Source: Coleophoma eucalyptorum (taxonomy: Eukaryota > Ascomycota > Leotiomycetes > Helotiales > Dermateaceae). Taken from it: a DNA stretch of 64,000 nt. The stretch lies in assembly GCA_026120035.1 (NCBI GenBank), contig JALRME010000008.1, forward strand, positions 930,001 to 994,000, read 5' to 3'. The notes beneath the pieces were generated by a model. That model was not told where the DNA came from. It did not search any database and saw only the letters and a program-made list of their open reading frames with translations. Of this stretch, positions 33,775 to 45,824 are shown in pieces. A program made the translations under genes and the position numbers. The first letter of the stretch is position 1. Each line of letters starts with the position of its first letter.

Positions 33775-35588
33775 CTATGGTCGTGATATTACTGATTTCC
33801 ACTCCATGAATAATGAAGCCAGAAACGCTAGGCAAGAGGCGGCAAGGGCACAGTAGAAAGTATTGTCGATGCCTACATTGTATGCTGCTAAAACAATTGG
33901 TAGTTCTTCTTTCGACACCAGTCCTTGAATTTGTGTAGCTCCCGCACTGACAATTGCCGAAGGGTCAAACCCTGGTAGTTTCCTCGAAAGCTCTGATACC
34001 AGAGTGTTCGCAAGAATGGTCTGGCAAACACTTACGGAAATAGTCCCTGCAAAGAATTGCGCAAACGCAATGATTGTGAGTCCAATTGGAATATCCTTCT
34101 TTGCCAAGACCGTCTGTGCTGCCATAGGGCATTGCTGTAATGTCATGCCGGTACCGATTCCAACAATAATCTAGATACTGGTCAGCAAGTGTTACCTATA
34201 GTGAAAAGTGTGATCATTTCTTCTAACCTGGTAACCGATCCATTGCCCGACGCCTGTGCCAACCTGTAACGTGGTTAAGAGGCCAGCTCCAACAACACGG
34301 ATCGCACAGCCCACTATCAACCAAGGCGCATAGTATCCAGATTTAGAAATTGCAATACCAGATCCGATGACAGAGAGGACGGTCCCGAGGAATAGCGGCA
34401 GTAGTCTGATACCAGCATTGACAGCTGTTGTACCCTTTACTGCTTGAAACCAGATCGGAAGATAAAAAGTCGGTATGATCAGAGCTGCTCCCAATCCACA
34501 GGAAACGAAGACCCCAGCTGCAATGCTTCGCTGGCAGATGATTCTAGGAGGTATTGTCCCATTTTCTTGAACCCACTCAACGCAAACGAATGCAACCAGT
34601 AAAACTGATCCAACAACGAGGAGAGCAATGGTTCGAGCATCGTTCCAGGGGTATTTTGTGCCGCCCCATTGTAGTCCCAAGAGCAAACAGACTAGTCCTG
34701 GGGCAAGCACGATATTGCCGACCGGATCAAAATTCCATAGTTTTTGCTGAAAGGTGCCTTGTATTTTGTCTGGTGGCATCGACGATGGCAGAAATATTAA
34801 TAGTCCTACTAAAGCAACGCCTCCAATTGGAACATTGATCCAGAAGCACCAACGCCAAGATACCTTCGTAGTCAGCAATCCACCTACCAGAGGTCCGATG
34901 ATAGAAGAAAGACCAAAGATGGCACCCATAAGGCCTTGATATTTTGGTCGTTTTCGCAGTGGGACTAACTCAATCATGACGACCGATGCTCCAGCCATGG
35001 ATCCGGCACCTCCAATGCCCGTGATGGCTCTGCCGATGATGAATGCCAAAGATGTGGGAGCAGCCGCGCATACAATCGATCCAACTTCGAAGATGGCAAC
35101 CAGTATTACGAATGTCCATTTTGCGGAGTAGAAAGTCTTTAGGTAATGGCGCTCGTCAGTCTTCGCTAATTGTCTTTCTTGGCCAGGAGGAAACATACAT
35201 ATATTTTGCCAAGGGGAAATTGGAATACACAAAACGTAAACAGAAATGCGGCCTCGTACCAGGATATGTCGTTGAAACTCTTGAACTCGTTCGATATAGC
35301 GGGTATGGCAACACCTACAATCGTGCGATCCTGTTCTCACGTTAACTAATGAACCCTCTGAAGCTTGAATAAAAGACTAACAAGCGCAGTGAGAAAAAAT
35401 GCCAAGTATATCGACATCATTGAGAGTAAGACAGTCTTCAAAGGCGGATACTTTGACTCGTCTTCAACTTCTCTCACGGCACCAGTGCCTTTCTCAAGCC
35501 TACCATCAATTTGATGTTGACCAGGATTGCTCTCGTGAGACATATCGTCCATGCCTAGTAGGCGTTTACAAGAATCGAGCTTCATCAT
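33775..35588 (-). CDS. MFS multidrug/toxin exporter (DHA14-type)
   Basis: Four exons (35588-35382, 35330-35199, 35136-34228, 34170-33775) close in phase to give 547 residues. The sequence shows the 14-helix drug:H+ antiporter layout: LDRTIVGVAIPAIS in helix 1, GRAITGIGGAGSMAG, the motif-C-like GPLVGGLL, SWRWCFWINVPIGG, and NAGIRLLPLFLGT. It should be a plasma-membrane proton-driven efflux pump; the substrate is unknown. It is divergent from a Zn2Cys6 regulator (35948) with a 359-bp shared promoter rich in CTTCGG palindromes, which suggests regulator-pump coupling as in resistance or secondary-metabolite loci. The start at 35588 is the first ATG ahead of the acidic N-terminus. Confidence 0.92.
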
Positions 35589-35766
35589 GCCAGTCACGGA
35601 AGAAATAAGTAGTGGTCGATAACATAAAGAGTATGGGACAATTGCAAGATTGCAAGATAATGGAAACGCTTGGATTAACCATGATATATGCCATTTCTCC
35701 AATGCCAAATATCCAAATAATGGTGATGCATTCCCACTTTCTTTCGGGTTAGAGGCCAACCATTGA

Positions 35767-35815
35767 CTTCGGGACCGAGCCGAACTTCGGGCGCTAGTCC
35801 GAAGTGCCCGAACTT
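35767..35815. promoter_or_regulatory. Cluster of CTTCGG/CCGAAG palindromes
   Basis: Within 50 bases lie CTTCGG (35767-35772), the perfect 11-base palindrome CCGAACTTCGG (35780-35790), CCGAAG (35799-35804), which pairs with CTTCGG at 35785-35790 over an 8-base gap, and CCCGAAC (35808-35814). The cluster is centred between the divergent MFS and regulator genes. CGG/CCG triplets in inverted or everted pairs are the usual targets of Zn2Cys6 dimers, so these are candidate operators for the neighbouring regulator. Confidence 0.6.
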
Positions 35816-35947
35816 CATCGCGTCATCAACTCTTCTCTTCTCTTCCCTTCCCAGTAAACCGCTTGTGCAGTCTCAGCTTTTGCCGGCACTCTTTGCTAGA
35901 ACTGAGTTTGACGAAGATTCAAAGATATATCTGCATTGAGACGATTA

Positions 35948-38144
35948 ATGCAATCTCCGCAAATGTCCCTCAGCTGCATACCTTGTGCTAAACGTAAAGT
36001 GCGATGCGACCGATCAAAGCCATGCTCCCATTGCAGACGTAGAAGGGGGGATATTTGCGAATATCCTGTTCCTATTGGCACATCATGGCACAATGCTCAG
36101 AGAGTTTCTCATGACAAAATGCAGTCTGAGCGAATCGAAAAGCTCGAGCAATGTATTCGAAGGCTTGGACACGATCCAGATGAAATAACCCAAAGTGCAC
36201 AATTTAATTCCACAACTTCAAACGAACATCTCGTTCCCAATGACAGCCTTGTACTAGATAATCCAATGCCGACCCCAAAAATTAAGCACCTATTGGATGG
36301 TTCGTCTCGTACCGCAATGCCACGCTGGCGAAGTGGTGAGCAAGCCAGGCTAGTCGAGCACGACGAACAGACGATATATATTGAAGCGTTTGACGCCCCT
36401 CTGACTAGTGCCTTGAATAGAGCTAATTTCAAATTTAATATAGACCACTATGGTACAGTTGGAGCGAAGCCAAAACCCAAGCTCCCGACTCGCCCGAGTC
36501 CTCAAGAGGACGGGACTGCGATGGGTTTTGCAACACGCTAATGGACCCAATGAGCACAGAAGATGCAGCCACTTTGTATCTACGACATCCCTCTCCCCAA
36601 GAGATTAATGCGCTTTGGGATCATTACCTCTTGCATGTGCATCCCGTAACTAAATTATTCTTCGATTGGGAAAAGGAGCCAATACTGCAAAGGGCAGCAA
36701 ATAACCCACAGGCACTGTCCAAAGCAGAACAAGCCTTTTCCTTTGCAGTCTATTTCATCACGATCTTGAGCCTTTCCGACGAAGAATGTGAACATGCCAT
36801 TAGTGGTTCAGAAAGATCTCAGCTGTTAGACGCATTTCAATCCTCTGTGGAGACTGCACTGCTCGCTACCAGGTTTATCGCCACCAGCGACTTGCTTGTC
36901 CTGCAAGCTTTCCTTATCTATTTGGTATTGCTGCCACATCCTGCCATCCATCTATATGCTGATATTTTCAAGCTCGCAATCCGCAACCGTGCCAGGCCGG
37001 CTACTTGTTTTTCGTTGATGGGCATTGCTGTTCGGATTGCACAGCGCATGGGGTTGCATCGGGACGGTAGTTTGCTAAATCTATCTCTAGTGCAAGCTGA
37101 AGAAAGAAGGCGTGTCTGGTGGCAAATGCAGCAGGTAGAGATTATGATTTCCCAGATTCTTGGATGCTTGTCAATGACTTTATACGGCGATTGGGATACG
37201 AAGCTTCCCGCAAACGTTGAAGACAAGGATATTCATCCTGGAATAGAGACTCTACCAGTCGAACGTCGTGACCTGACGAGCATGTCGCACTGCCTTTGGC
37301 GGTATCAAATGCTCTATCAACAACGAATACCAAGATCTTCGGACGTACCTCAGAAAGACTTCGCCTGGATAACATCCTCTAAGGTTTCCATAGCTGAAAA
37401 GGATGCATTTATTGAGCAGATTGCGAGAATTTTGGGCGAAATGTTTGTCCAATATTGCAAGCTCTTAAATCCACTTCATATGAGTATCCAGATTGGAATA
37501 GGTGCATTCATACTTTCCTTGAAGAGGGTTGCACACCAACCTGCAGTTGCGAATACAAAGATATCGGAAATTCCAGAACGTGAGCGTGAAGATTTTTTGA
37601 AGAATAGCATTGAGTCCTTGGAATACTACATTCTTGGTGAAACCACCCAATCAATCGCACAATTTCGTTGGTACAATGAGAACTACTTCCAGTGGCCTGC
37701 TTGTAAGTCCCCCGGTATTGACATGAATCTCATTTGTTGCAATTGCTAAGACTAACTCGCGCATCAGTCGTTTATGTAATTATCGAAGCACGCCACCGTG
37801 CTGCCGCTCCTGAAGCGTCATCTCTTTGGGCCCTCATCAATAAGGTCTGCAAGGTCCATCCGAAACTTGCAGCCGCTCCAGAAAGGCCCGATATCGTGGC
37901 CATCGGGCGTCTCATCGTGCTTGCTTGGCATCAGCGTCAGCAGCACTTCCTAAAGCTACATCAGCAGTTAGAGAAGCCCTGGTGTGTTACAAAGATGGAG
38001 GACGAGCTGAATTTCTTCGTCCATGTTCCAAAAGTTTCAGATACAGATTCTGGTTCGACTATAGACAATCTCATGGATTTTGATTTCGACTTGATTGACT
38101 GGTCGGCTTGGGAGCGAGATGGATATATTCAAGTATTGGATTGA
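35948..38144 (+). CDS. Zn(II)2Cys6 transcription factor next to the MFS exporter
   Basis: Three exons (35948-36387, 36444-37702, 37768-38144) close in phase to give 691 residues. The zinc cluster is at the N-terminus (SCIPCAKRKVRCDRSKPCSH, CRRRRGDICEY), followed by a short coiled coil (SERIEKLEQCIRRLG). The fungal-specific factor domain comes next (LRHPSPQEINALWDHYL, RIAQRMGLHRDG, EERRRVWWQM), similar to regulators of fungal secondary-metabolite or resistance genes. The C-terminus is acidic, with a possible activation patch (NLMDFDFDLIDW). Its place head-to-head with the exporter suggests it controls that gene. Confidence 0.9.
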
Positions 38145-39114
38145 AGCACAGGTACCATGACAAAATAAATCAAATACCTCTACATGTGCGGAACCTTATT
38201 GCTCAACTAGTTCAAGTTCAGATACATAATTTTAATAAAGGTACTACATCATCATAGGAATAGAATGATCCACTCTGAAATCCGTTCAATTGTATCAGTA
38301 AAAAATTATAATCTTTACGCATACAAGTTGACCAGGCATGTTTACGCACATGCAAGATCAAGAAAAGCTGGCTCTTTTATGGCCGTCATTATTTATACTT
38401 CGCATCGATTACTATACCTGGCACTTATGTCTCTCTATCACGCCAGGTAAACGGTTTTATTGTAGGCGTCCAATCACAGCCCACGCTATCCCGCCAATTA
38501 AGATTTGAAATTCTAGGTGCCTTAATGGACCACGCCTTTGAATCGTTGGATAACGGATATGTGGATAGTACTACGCCTCTACGCTGCGTAGCATACCCTG
38601 TTATCAAGCTGCGATCTAATAGGTACACGTCTGAATTATTTGACACTTTTTTGAGGCTGAAGAGCTCCTGTAACCCACGCCCAATATCTATACGGACATG
38701 CTTCAACCATAGCCTCCACTATATACTATGTATGGCCCGATGCGAGGAGCTTCTTGACACCCTCACTCTGGCCAGACCAATTGCTGCACGATGATTTTCA
38801 ACACGCCCCCAATTCACACCAACCTACCGAAAAACCAGCATTTATACTGATAACCTTCTTCTTTCTTACTCGAAGGATTGTAGAGAGGCTGATAATTAGT
38901 AAAAAGCGCAAGATAGATAGTTCAATCGTTCCAATGGAGCGTGTTCTCAGCCGTATGTGTGATGCGGTCTGGCAGTATAGGACAGCCTTAGCTCATGATC
39001 TCCGATATTTGAGTCGTGATTCCCACTCTCTCATTGATTTGGATAAAGTCTGTTTCAGGATCACTTTGCCTTGAGGGATTTTTAAACTCTGGTTTCAGTA
39101 TATTCTAGTACGCA
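38145..39114. other. Intergenic region with no gene supported
   Basis: Short ORFs on both strands (for example 38525-38794 and 38754-39074) have no family resemblance, splice support or start context. The region contains the promoter of the membrane protein at 39115. Confidence 0.45.
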
Positions 39115-40431
39115 ATGTCACAACCAACAATATACACTGCCACTCGAGCTGCAGTTACGAGTGGTGGTACAGTCACTGCCTTTTCCTCTGTCCCGATCTT
39201 CACAGCGCCTCCTGAATGCTCTTCCGCGATATATTCTTATAGTTCCGCAGTCGCTTTCGATCCTTACCTCGGATTATCCATCAATAAATCACTCATATGT
39301 TTGCCGCAGGAGGTCACTCTATCTTTGAAACAGAACAGTTACCAAACTTCCACAGTTCTTGGACCATTAAATTGTCCAGCCTTCTATACCTCCTCAGCCA
39401 GTATCATTAATTCGCTAACAACATACGTTGCATGCTGTCCAAGGTAACACCTTAGCTTAGGCCATAAATCTGAGCTAACCAAACCCTCAGCGGCTATACT
39501 TACGGCCCAAGCGACACCGCTGGCGCCAGAAATTATGGTCTTTATGATACGGTACAAGGCTGCAGTTCTCTGTTAACGAGTGGCCAGTAAGACTTATTCT
39601 CATACTAGTTTGCTATTTTTTCTGCGTAGTGTCCGAGAGATCCAGAGTTATCGGAGGGACGCATCAGCCCATATGAGACATATCTTGATAGCTTGGGTTC
39701 CTAGCTACATCAAAATTTCTAGGAAGATAAATGCTAATTCACTGAGTAGAACACTCACTGCCTATGTGACCACCTACATACCCACATCATCCACAACCGA
39801 ATATATTACCCAAACCAGCACATCTGATAGTGAAATTCTTCTCTCTTATGAAACCACTATCATATATTATACTTCTATGACCTGGATTCAAAAGACCACG
39901 ACCATAACCGATTTTGAAACTGTTTACGGGTTTCAAGTGACAGGCTATGTATTTGCAGCAATGGCAACTGACTCCCCTACGTCAATCAGTACTGCACCCA
40001 CAATATTGAAACCTTCCCCCTTGAGCGGGTTGTCCGGAGGCGCAAAGATAGGCATCGGCGTTGGAGTATCATTGGGTGTGCTTGGGCTTCTCGGTCTATT
40101 GGCAGCTTTCTTCATCATTCGACGATACAGGAAAAAATATCGGCACATGAATAGGGAAGTTCCTATGGAATACGCACCAGCATATACGCCTGAACTTTCC
40201 AATACGGAACAATTTGCTCGAAAGCCTATTGGTAGTCCAAGATCATCAACGAGAGCGTCTGTCCCGCTGACCATGTCGCCTCAACAGCCACCAGATACGC
40301 TGAGGGAGGTTCATCACGACGGCTTGTATGATCCTCCACTGGAGGATACATCACCAGATAATGGTGGTCTACATGAGATGAGCGCGACGCTCAAGTCTCC
40401 AGTGTCATTGCCCAATATCGATCGAGTATAG
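39115..40431 (+). CDS. Single-pass membrane glycoprotein-like hypothetical protein
   Basis: Three exons (39115-39443, 39491-39586, 39750-40431) close in phase to give 368 residues. The N-terminal half is Ser/Thr/Tyr-rich with scattered Cys. One membrane helix follows (about residues 235-260, IGIGVGVSLGVLGLLGLLAA FF region) with a basic stop-transfer RRYRKKYRH. The tail is about 95 residues, proline-rich and probably disordered. No N-terminal signal peptide is evident. This layout recurs in fungal wall-sensor-like or surface proteins, but I cannot assign a function. The last intron has two in-frame acceptors; I chose the one at 39749, preceded by a gctaatt branch-like site. Confidence 0.72.
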
Positions 40432-42043
40432 GCAATGTAGCTTCTGATGAGTGACGCGAGACGCAGTGAAGGAGAAGTATGATGGGCTGGTGTTGGGTTT
40501 TCTTTGTTCTAATAAAATATAATTGATAGCAAGTATTGGAAACAGGCCTTCAAATTTCATTAGATATCGGTTTCCCTTTCAAATCAATCCAGAAGAGGAT
40601 CTATGGTCCCCCTCGCATCAATGATTGAGACTCGAGCTTTCTAACACATGCCCAGTTGATTTGGACTACGGTTCAGCTTTAGTGCCGCTGTGATCAACTA
40701 TTAGCCATGAGCAAGAGAGAAATCGCTTCATGCTGAACATTCTGCGACCAAGTTGTGACTTCGCAGAGACCTCGCAGCGGTGTAGGATTTGCAATGTGCT
40801 CGATTTCAGCAAAATAAAAGTTAAAGTGAGGGTAAGAATAATTTGGGGGGGGGGGGGGGAGGGGCGTTAGGCAGCCAATATATCCATATTTGACATGGCG
40901 GCAAGATGTCTCGGCGTATTAAGGTCGTTTATTTGAGAGAATAAGATAACTGCTTAGTCAAACAAGTGAAAACTTCACTTGGTCGCTTCGGACTTTGGTA
41001 TTTTACAAAGATATTGTACGTTAGATTTCAGTTGTACCCTTCAATTCAAAGTTCATTCTTCCTTGCTAATTACTCTCATAAATAGTACCCTTAGGTGGTA
41101 GTAGGTAGTTGTCAAATCATATGACTAAGAAAACCTCATCGTCACTTTAGTTAGTACATCCAAGCACCATGAGACCGTAACACAAAAACTCGTGTTGTTA
41201 GTATGCGTTAAAACGTGATGTCGGTTTTCACGATCATGTGACCGCACTTACATGTAAACAAGCCTTCTGGGCAGTCTTCACTTGCATTTCAACATGATAA
41301 ATGTCATCTCTGTTACTTCATCGCAACGGTCACTCGCAACATGTGGGTTATAGCCGACTCGGTTACCTGTTACAATAATACCATGCTCTCTTTATATTAA
41401 CACTGCATGTCGCGACACCTAGCCGAGCCCACAACCAGCATGAGATCCTGCAATCGTTTGCAAGCGATTGGCTAGTCTTGCAAGTATACAATAATGCCAC
41501 GAGGCCGGTGTTGATGTGGTGCAGATTTGTCAATGGCTGGGAATTATGCGAAAAGGAACGTGCAAATACGTGAACATCCATAGAAACCTTCAGTCATTTT
41601 GAACCTATGTCAAAGACCACCGACTTATACTCTTGCAATGACTACCTGGGAACCAGAACTCCTAGGGCTGATGCTATGCTGAAACAAATATCCGTCATAA
41701 AAATCCCAGCTCGTGGCATTGCTCTTCTTTCTATCTACTGACTCACAGCCTGACGGGGGCATCTTCTGGTAAGTGGTAACATTCTTCACCGTCTATTCCC
41801 CGAAGTTGTCCCATGACGGCATAGCGTGCAGAAGCTTCGCCGCCCGCAGTCAATACCCACTCTACTTGGTAGATATCCACAGATCAGCTGACGATAAGCG
41901 AGTAGTATAGAAACCCAACGTAGCCCCATCGTATCAACCTTTCTTCGGCCCTTTTCTCGACAAACGTTTAGTTCACTACAGAAACCGTGGGGTTTATGGA
42001 TACTCTTACCCCAACCCCAGATTTGACCAAGTTGTGAAGCAAA
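40432..42043. other. Long intergenic region with a poly-G tract
   Basis: There is no supported gene in 1.6 kb. A run of 15 G followed by A and four more G occupies 40845-40864. The last few hundred bases before 42044 are CT-rich and should hold the promoter of the MFS gene. Confidence 0.5.
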
Positions 42044-43969
42044 ATGGCAGCATCACGCCCACCCACTTCGGATTTCCACGCACCGGAAGGTCTTGAAACA
42101 CCACTAGAATCTCCAGGACTGGCATCGGGCGCGGAGACCCCATTTGCCTGGGATATCACGATATCGGGCTTGCCGTCTGGTGCCATCACTCCGTATCCCC
42201 TGCTGGGACAACACAGAGAGACCACGGATATCGACCACAAAGCTCTCGCGGCGGCTCTCAATGAGTCTCAAGCCCACGAGCTGCACCCGGTGGGCACTAA
42301 TACCGCAGGCGAGCAAATTCTTGAGCTCGCCCGTGTCCGCAGCCGGACACAACATGAGCATAATGTTGGCCTACCACCCAACGCCCTGAGCGAGCCCGCG
42401 CCGCCCCTGAAGCAGGGCGTTCCACCCGAGCTTAAGAATCTCTTCGCGGAGTCGGTATTTGTGCTGGTCAACACGGCTGGGCAACTGATTTTCAGTTTAA
42501 CCCTTGGTCAGGTCATGGTCACGCAGAGCCAGTTTCAGGTCGCCTTGGGCATCGTGCCCAGTCAGCTCCCGTGGCTGGTCGGCTCATCGCTGCTGGCTAG
42601 CGGTCTATCAGTTATCATATCTGGTTCTTTCGCGGACCTGGCTCCGCCCAAGCCGCTGATGGTCGGCGCTTTCGTCTGGCAGGCTCTCTGGAATGCAGTG
42701 GCCGCCGGAGCCATCAAACCGCAGCTCAAAATCCTCTTCTTCGTTGCGCGCGCTATGGGTGGTCTCTCGATCGGTATCTTGGTCTCGGCATCTATGAGCA
42801 TTCTGGGCCGCGTCTACAACCCCGGTATCCGGAAGACGCAGGTCTTCAGTCTCATGGCCGCCGGTGCGCCTCTCGGGTTCTGGTTCGGCTGTATTCAGGG
42901 CGGCGCTCTGTCAAAGCACCTCCCGTGGATCTTCGGGAGCACCTCCATCTTCCTTGCCATGTGCGCCGTTGCAGCGCAGTTCACTATTCCTGCTCTGCGA
43001 CCAGCGGCGGACTCATCAGACGTAGACGCGCCGACTTTGCGAGAATTCGACTACTTAGGTGCGTTGTTGGCATCTATGGGGTGTGGGTTGCTCCTGTTCG
43101 GCCTCACGCAGGGTAGCTCGGCAAACTGGAACCCGTATACGTACTCTCTTATCATTGCAGGCTTACTGATGTTCGTTGGTTTCTACTTGGTGGAGAGTCG
43201 GGTGAAGAGGCCCTTAATCCCCAATGCCTTATGGAAGACGCCTGGGTTCTCGGCGCTGATGATTGCATATTTCCTTGGTTTTGGAGGTTTCAGTAAGTTC
43301 CTTTCTATTTATACACAGGTTTTTTGACTTTCCCTTCCCCTTGATAGCGGTGAAAGGCTTGTGTCGTAGACTACAAGAAAAAAACAACTAACCGCAAATA
43401 CAGACGGAGCATGGCAATTCTACGCAATCCAATTCTGGCAACACTACCAATCAGTGACCCCACTGACCACCGCACTCTATTTCCTGCCCAACGCCATTGT
43501 GGGCGTCCTAGCAACCTTCATCGTCTCCAAGACTCTGCACATCCTCCCCGGGCACTGGATCCTCACGGCATCGATGGTCTGCTTCGCCCTCGGGCCCGCT
43601 TTCTTCCTGCCCCAGTCACCGTCCACCACGTACTGGGCTCTTAGCATGCCTGGTGTGGCCCTCGCGACGCTGGGGCCGGATATGAGTTTCGCGGCCGCGG
43701 CCATTTTCATCACCAGCTCCGTGCCGAGGAGCTATCAGGGCTCGGCCGGGAGCTTGCTCGTCACGGTGCAGAACCTGACGAGTGCCATCTTCACGAGTAT
43801 CAGCGATAGCATTGGTATCAAGGTTGATAAGCTGCCGGATGGCTCGGTGGGACTCGAGGGCATGAGGGCGATCTGGTGGTTTGGCCTTGCGAGTGCGATG
43901 ACGGGAGCGCTCATCACGGGTGCATTCGTCAGGATCCCGAAAGCGGAGGAAAAGGAGCATGTGCAGTAA
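42044..43969 (+). CDS. MFS transporter (aminotriazole-resistance/DHA2-like)
   Basis: Two exons (42044-43292, 43404-43969) join in phase to give 604 residues. A long polar N-terminus of about 130 residues precedes the membrane part. Hydrophobic segments such as LVNTAGQLIFSLTLGQVMVT, LPWLVGSSLLASGLSVIISG and FFVARAMGGLSIGILVSASM indicate about 14 helices. The pattern GSFADLAPPKPLMVGAFVWQ corresponds to the loop-2 region of this MFS branch (ATR1/Amf1-like). The substrate is unknown, with candidates including drugs, boron and ammonium-like compounds. The coding sequence is visibly richer in G+C, especially at third positions, than its flanks. The gene is intact. Confidence 0.88.
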
Positions 43970-44639
43970 TTTGAAGGACGGCCTACGAATAAAAGGCTGG
44001 AAAGAGCTCACAGGAGGAGAAGGATTCAATGGAGCTGAGAAATAAATGACGGTTAACAAGGGCATTCTGATCCAGGCGGAGGAGCCCGTTAATGATTACC
44101 CCTTGATTCAGAGTAAGAAATGCTCTGGGAAGGGCTGATAGATCAATTTTTGACGATAGAGCGGTACCATACGTAGTTTTTGTTTTAGAAATGTTTTAGA
44201 CAGCTTCAAACCGTTATAGAATAGAATTAGAATGGAGTTACGGCGTCTATGGGTTGAATGAGCTTTTAGTGATACACAGAAATGTAGTAGAACATCAAAG
44301 TCGTAAACTAAATTTGTCAGGAGTTGGTTTCTTTTCAATCTCTCCACACCCTCCTTCATCAATTGATATTTTCTTTAAAAGTGCGTTCAAAAAACAGATT
44401 TAGCACTTGAAATCTGAGCGTATATCCTCAAGCCTGAGTGTTAAGATCTCTATTATAATTCTTTAGTGCAAACACCCGTGGATGTCAGAATTACTTACGT
44501 ACGGGCCCAAAACACCAAAACTCCGAAATGCCAGAATCCTGTAAAAAGTAAACATCTACTTCAATTCTAACCATAGCAGTCAAAACACGCAGTGCAGACT
44601 CGAAAAACATGCAGGCTCGGAAAACACCTCCTCGTTTGG
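43970..44639. other. Spacer between convergent genes
   Basis: This holds the 3' flanks of the MFS gene and the dehydrogenase gene. I see nothing coding; short ORFs at 44108-44362 are in AT-rich sequence. Confidence 0.5.
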
Positions 44640-45824
44640 TTATTGTCCACCTGTAGCGATAGGGCCGGCATTTTCCTTGCGCTTATTGCTTTTACTCGTT
44701 CCCTCTTTAGTACGAGCATGTTCCTCTGCTGAATATAGCCCGCTATCCGTCTTACACCCTAAATTCCATCCCCTGACGTAATTTTTCTCGAGCCACTCTA
44801 AGTATTGTTTCGACAACTCTGGCCTAGCTTGAAGATAATGCTTCTCAATCAAAGCAACCGTGTCCAATCCAACTTCATCCATTTTCATACACGGCCCCTT
44901 TTCTGCGTGGAAGAAGTCCTTAAATAAAGCATCAATGTCCTCTGGCTTTGCCAAGTCTTCAGATAGCACCCTGAGCGTTTCGCGCTTTGCTGCTCCCCAT
45001 ATTCGGTTGAAAATCAGCCCAGCCGATTCTTTCGGTACTATAATAGGGTGCAGGCCCACAGACTTCATGTTCTCGGTTAAGAAGGGGAAAATCTTGGGAT
45101 CTGTCTCGCCACAGGTCATAAGTTCGACGTAAGTATTCCTAGGAGGGACGTAATAGTGCGTATTGAGAACTCGCTGTTTACTCTTCACCTCGGTAATTAG
45201 CTCACTGGACTTATAACTCGAGGAATTTGTTGCAATAATGCAATCAAGAGGTAGCATTCTGTCAAGTCGACCTAAGAGAGCGATTTTGGAGCTGAGTTTT
45301 TCTGGAATAGCTTCAATAACCATCCAAGAGTCTTTCACAGCATCATGAAAATCGAGTGTGTGATGTACATGTCCAGGACTTGTTCCGTTATTGGCGCAGT
45401 AGAATAACAGTGTATCACCGACATATTCAACTGCCTCTTTAAGTTGACTTGGATTTGTGTCATAGAGAGTCACGGGCCGACCAGTCGATGCCCACATGAT
45501 GCAAAGTCGGCGACCAAGAACCCCAGTACCTATGATGGTAACAGGGCGGTTTTGAACATCGTTTGGTTCCGTCCATGTTGTTATAGCCGAAAAGCATCTA
45601 GTAGCTCGGCAGCCATGGAACGGCGCATATGATATCGTTTTCGCAGGAGAAAATCTATAGTTTCTTGACAAAGTCTGTGTAAATCGAGGTTTTGATGACG
45701 ACGCCGCCGATATAAATGTGGTGTATGACCTTGAGCTGGCTGTATCTTTTACGAGTCTAAAAGTCTTCAGGCTGAATCCGTTTGCTAGGCTCGAACGAAG
45801 CTGCATCGTAGCGATTGTATTCAT
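44640..45824 (-). CDS. 3-hydroxyacyl-CoA dehydrogenase-like oxidoreductase, probably mitochondrial
   Basis: This single exon encodes 394 residues from the ATG at 45824. The frame stays open to an upstream ATG at 45965, but that segment contains TATA-like and 5'-UTR-like sequence, so I prefer 45824. The first about 65 residues are rich in Arg, Ser and Thr with almost no acidic residues, as in a mitochondrial presequence. The Rossmann motif VTIIGTGVLGRRL is followed by VTLYDTNPSQL, the IIATNSSSYKSSEL segment, and THYYVPPRNTYVEL carrying the active-site His. The C-terminal 3HCDH domain contains FNRIWGAAKRE. The family oxidises 3-hydroxyacyl-CoA or similar hydroxyacids with NAD+; the exact substrate is open. 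The tail is lysine-rich. Confidence 0.85.
   Translation of the reverse strand: MNTIATMQLRSSLANGFSLKTFRLVKDTASSRSYTTFISAASSSKPRFTQTLSRNYRFSPAKTISYAPFHGCRATRCFSAITTWTEPNDVQNRPVTIIGTGVLGRRLCIMWASTGRPVTLYDTNPSQLKEAVEYVGDTLLFYCANNGTSPGHVHHTLDFHDAVKDSWMVIEAIPEKLSSKIALLGRLDRMLPLDCIIATNSSSYKSSELITEVKSKQRVLNTHYYVPPRNTYVELMTCGETDPKIFPFLTENMKSVGLHPIIVPKESAGLIFNRIWGAAKRETLRVLSEDLAKPEDIDALFKDFFHAEKGPCMKMDEVGLDTVALIEKHYLQARPELSKQYLEWLEKNYVRGWNLGCKTDSGLYSAEEHARTKEGTSKSNKRKENAGPIATGGQ

Noticed and set aside
38425..39074. Overlapping short ORFs on both strands
   Set aside because: No family resemblance, no conserved motif and no consistent splicing.
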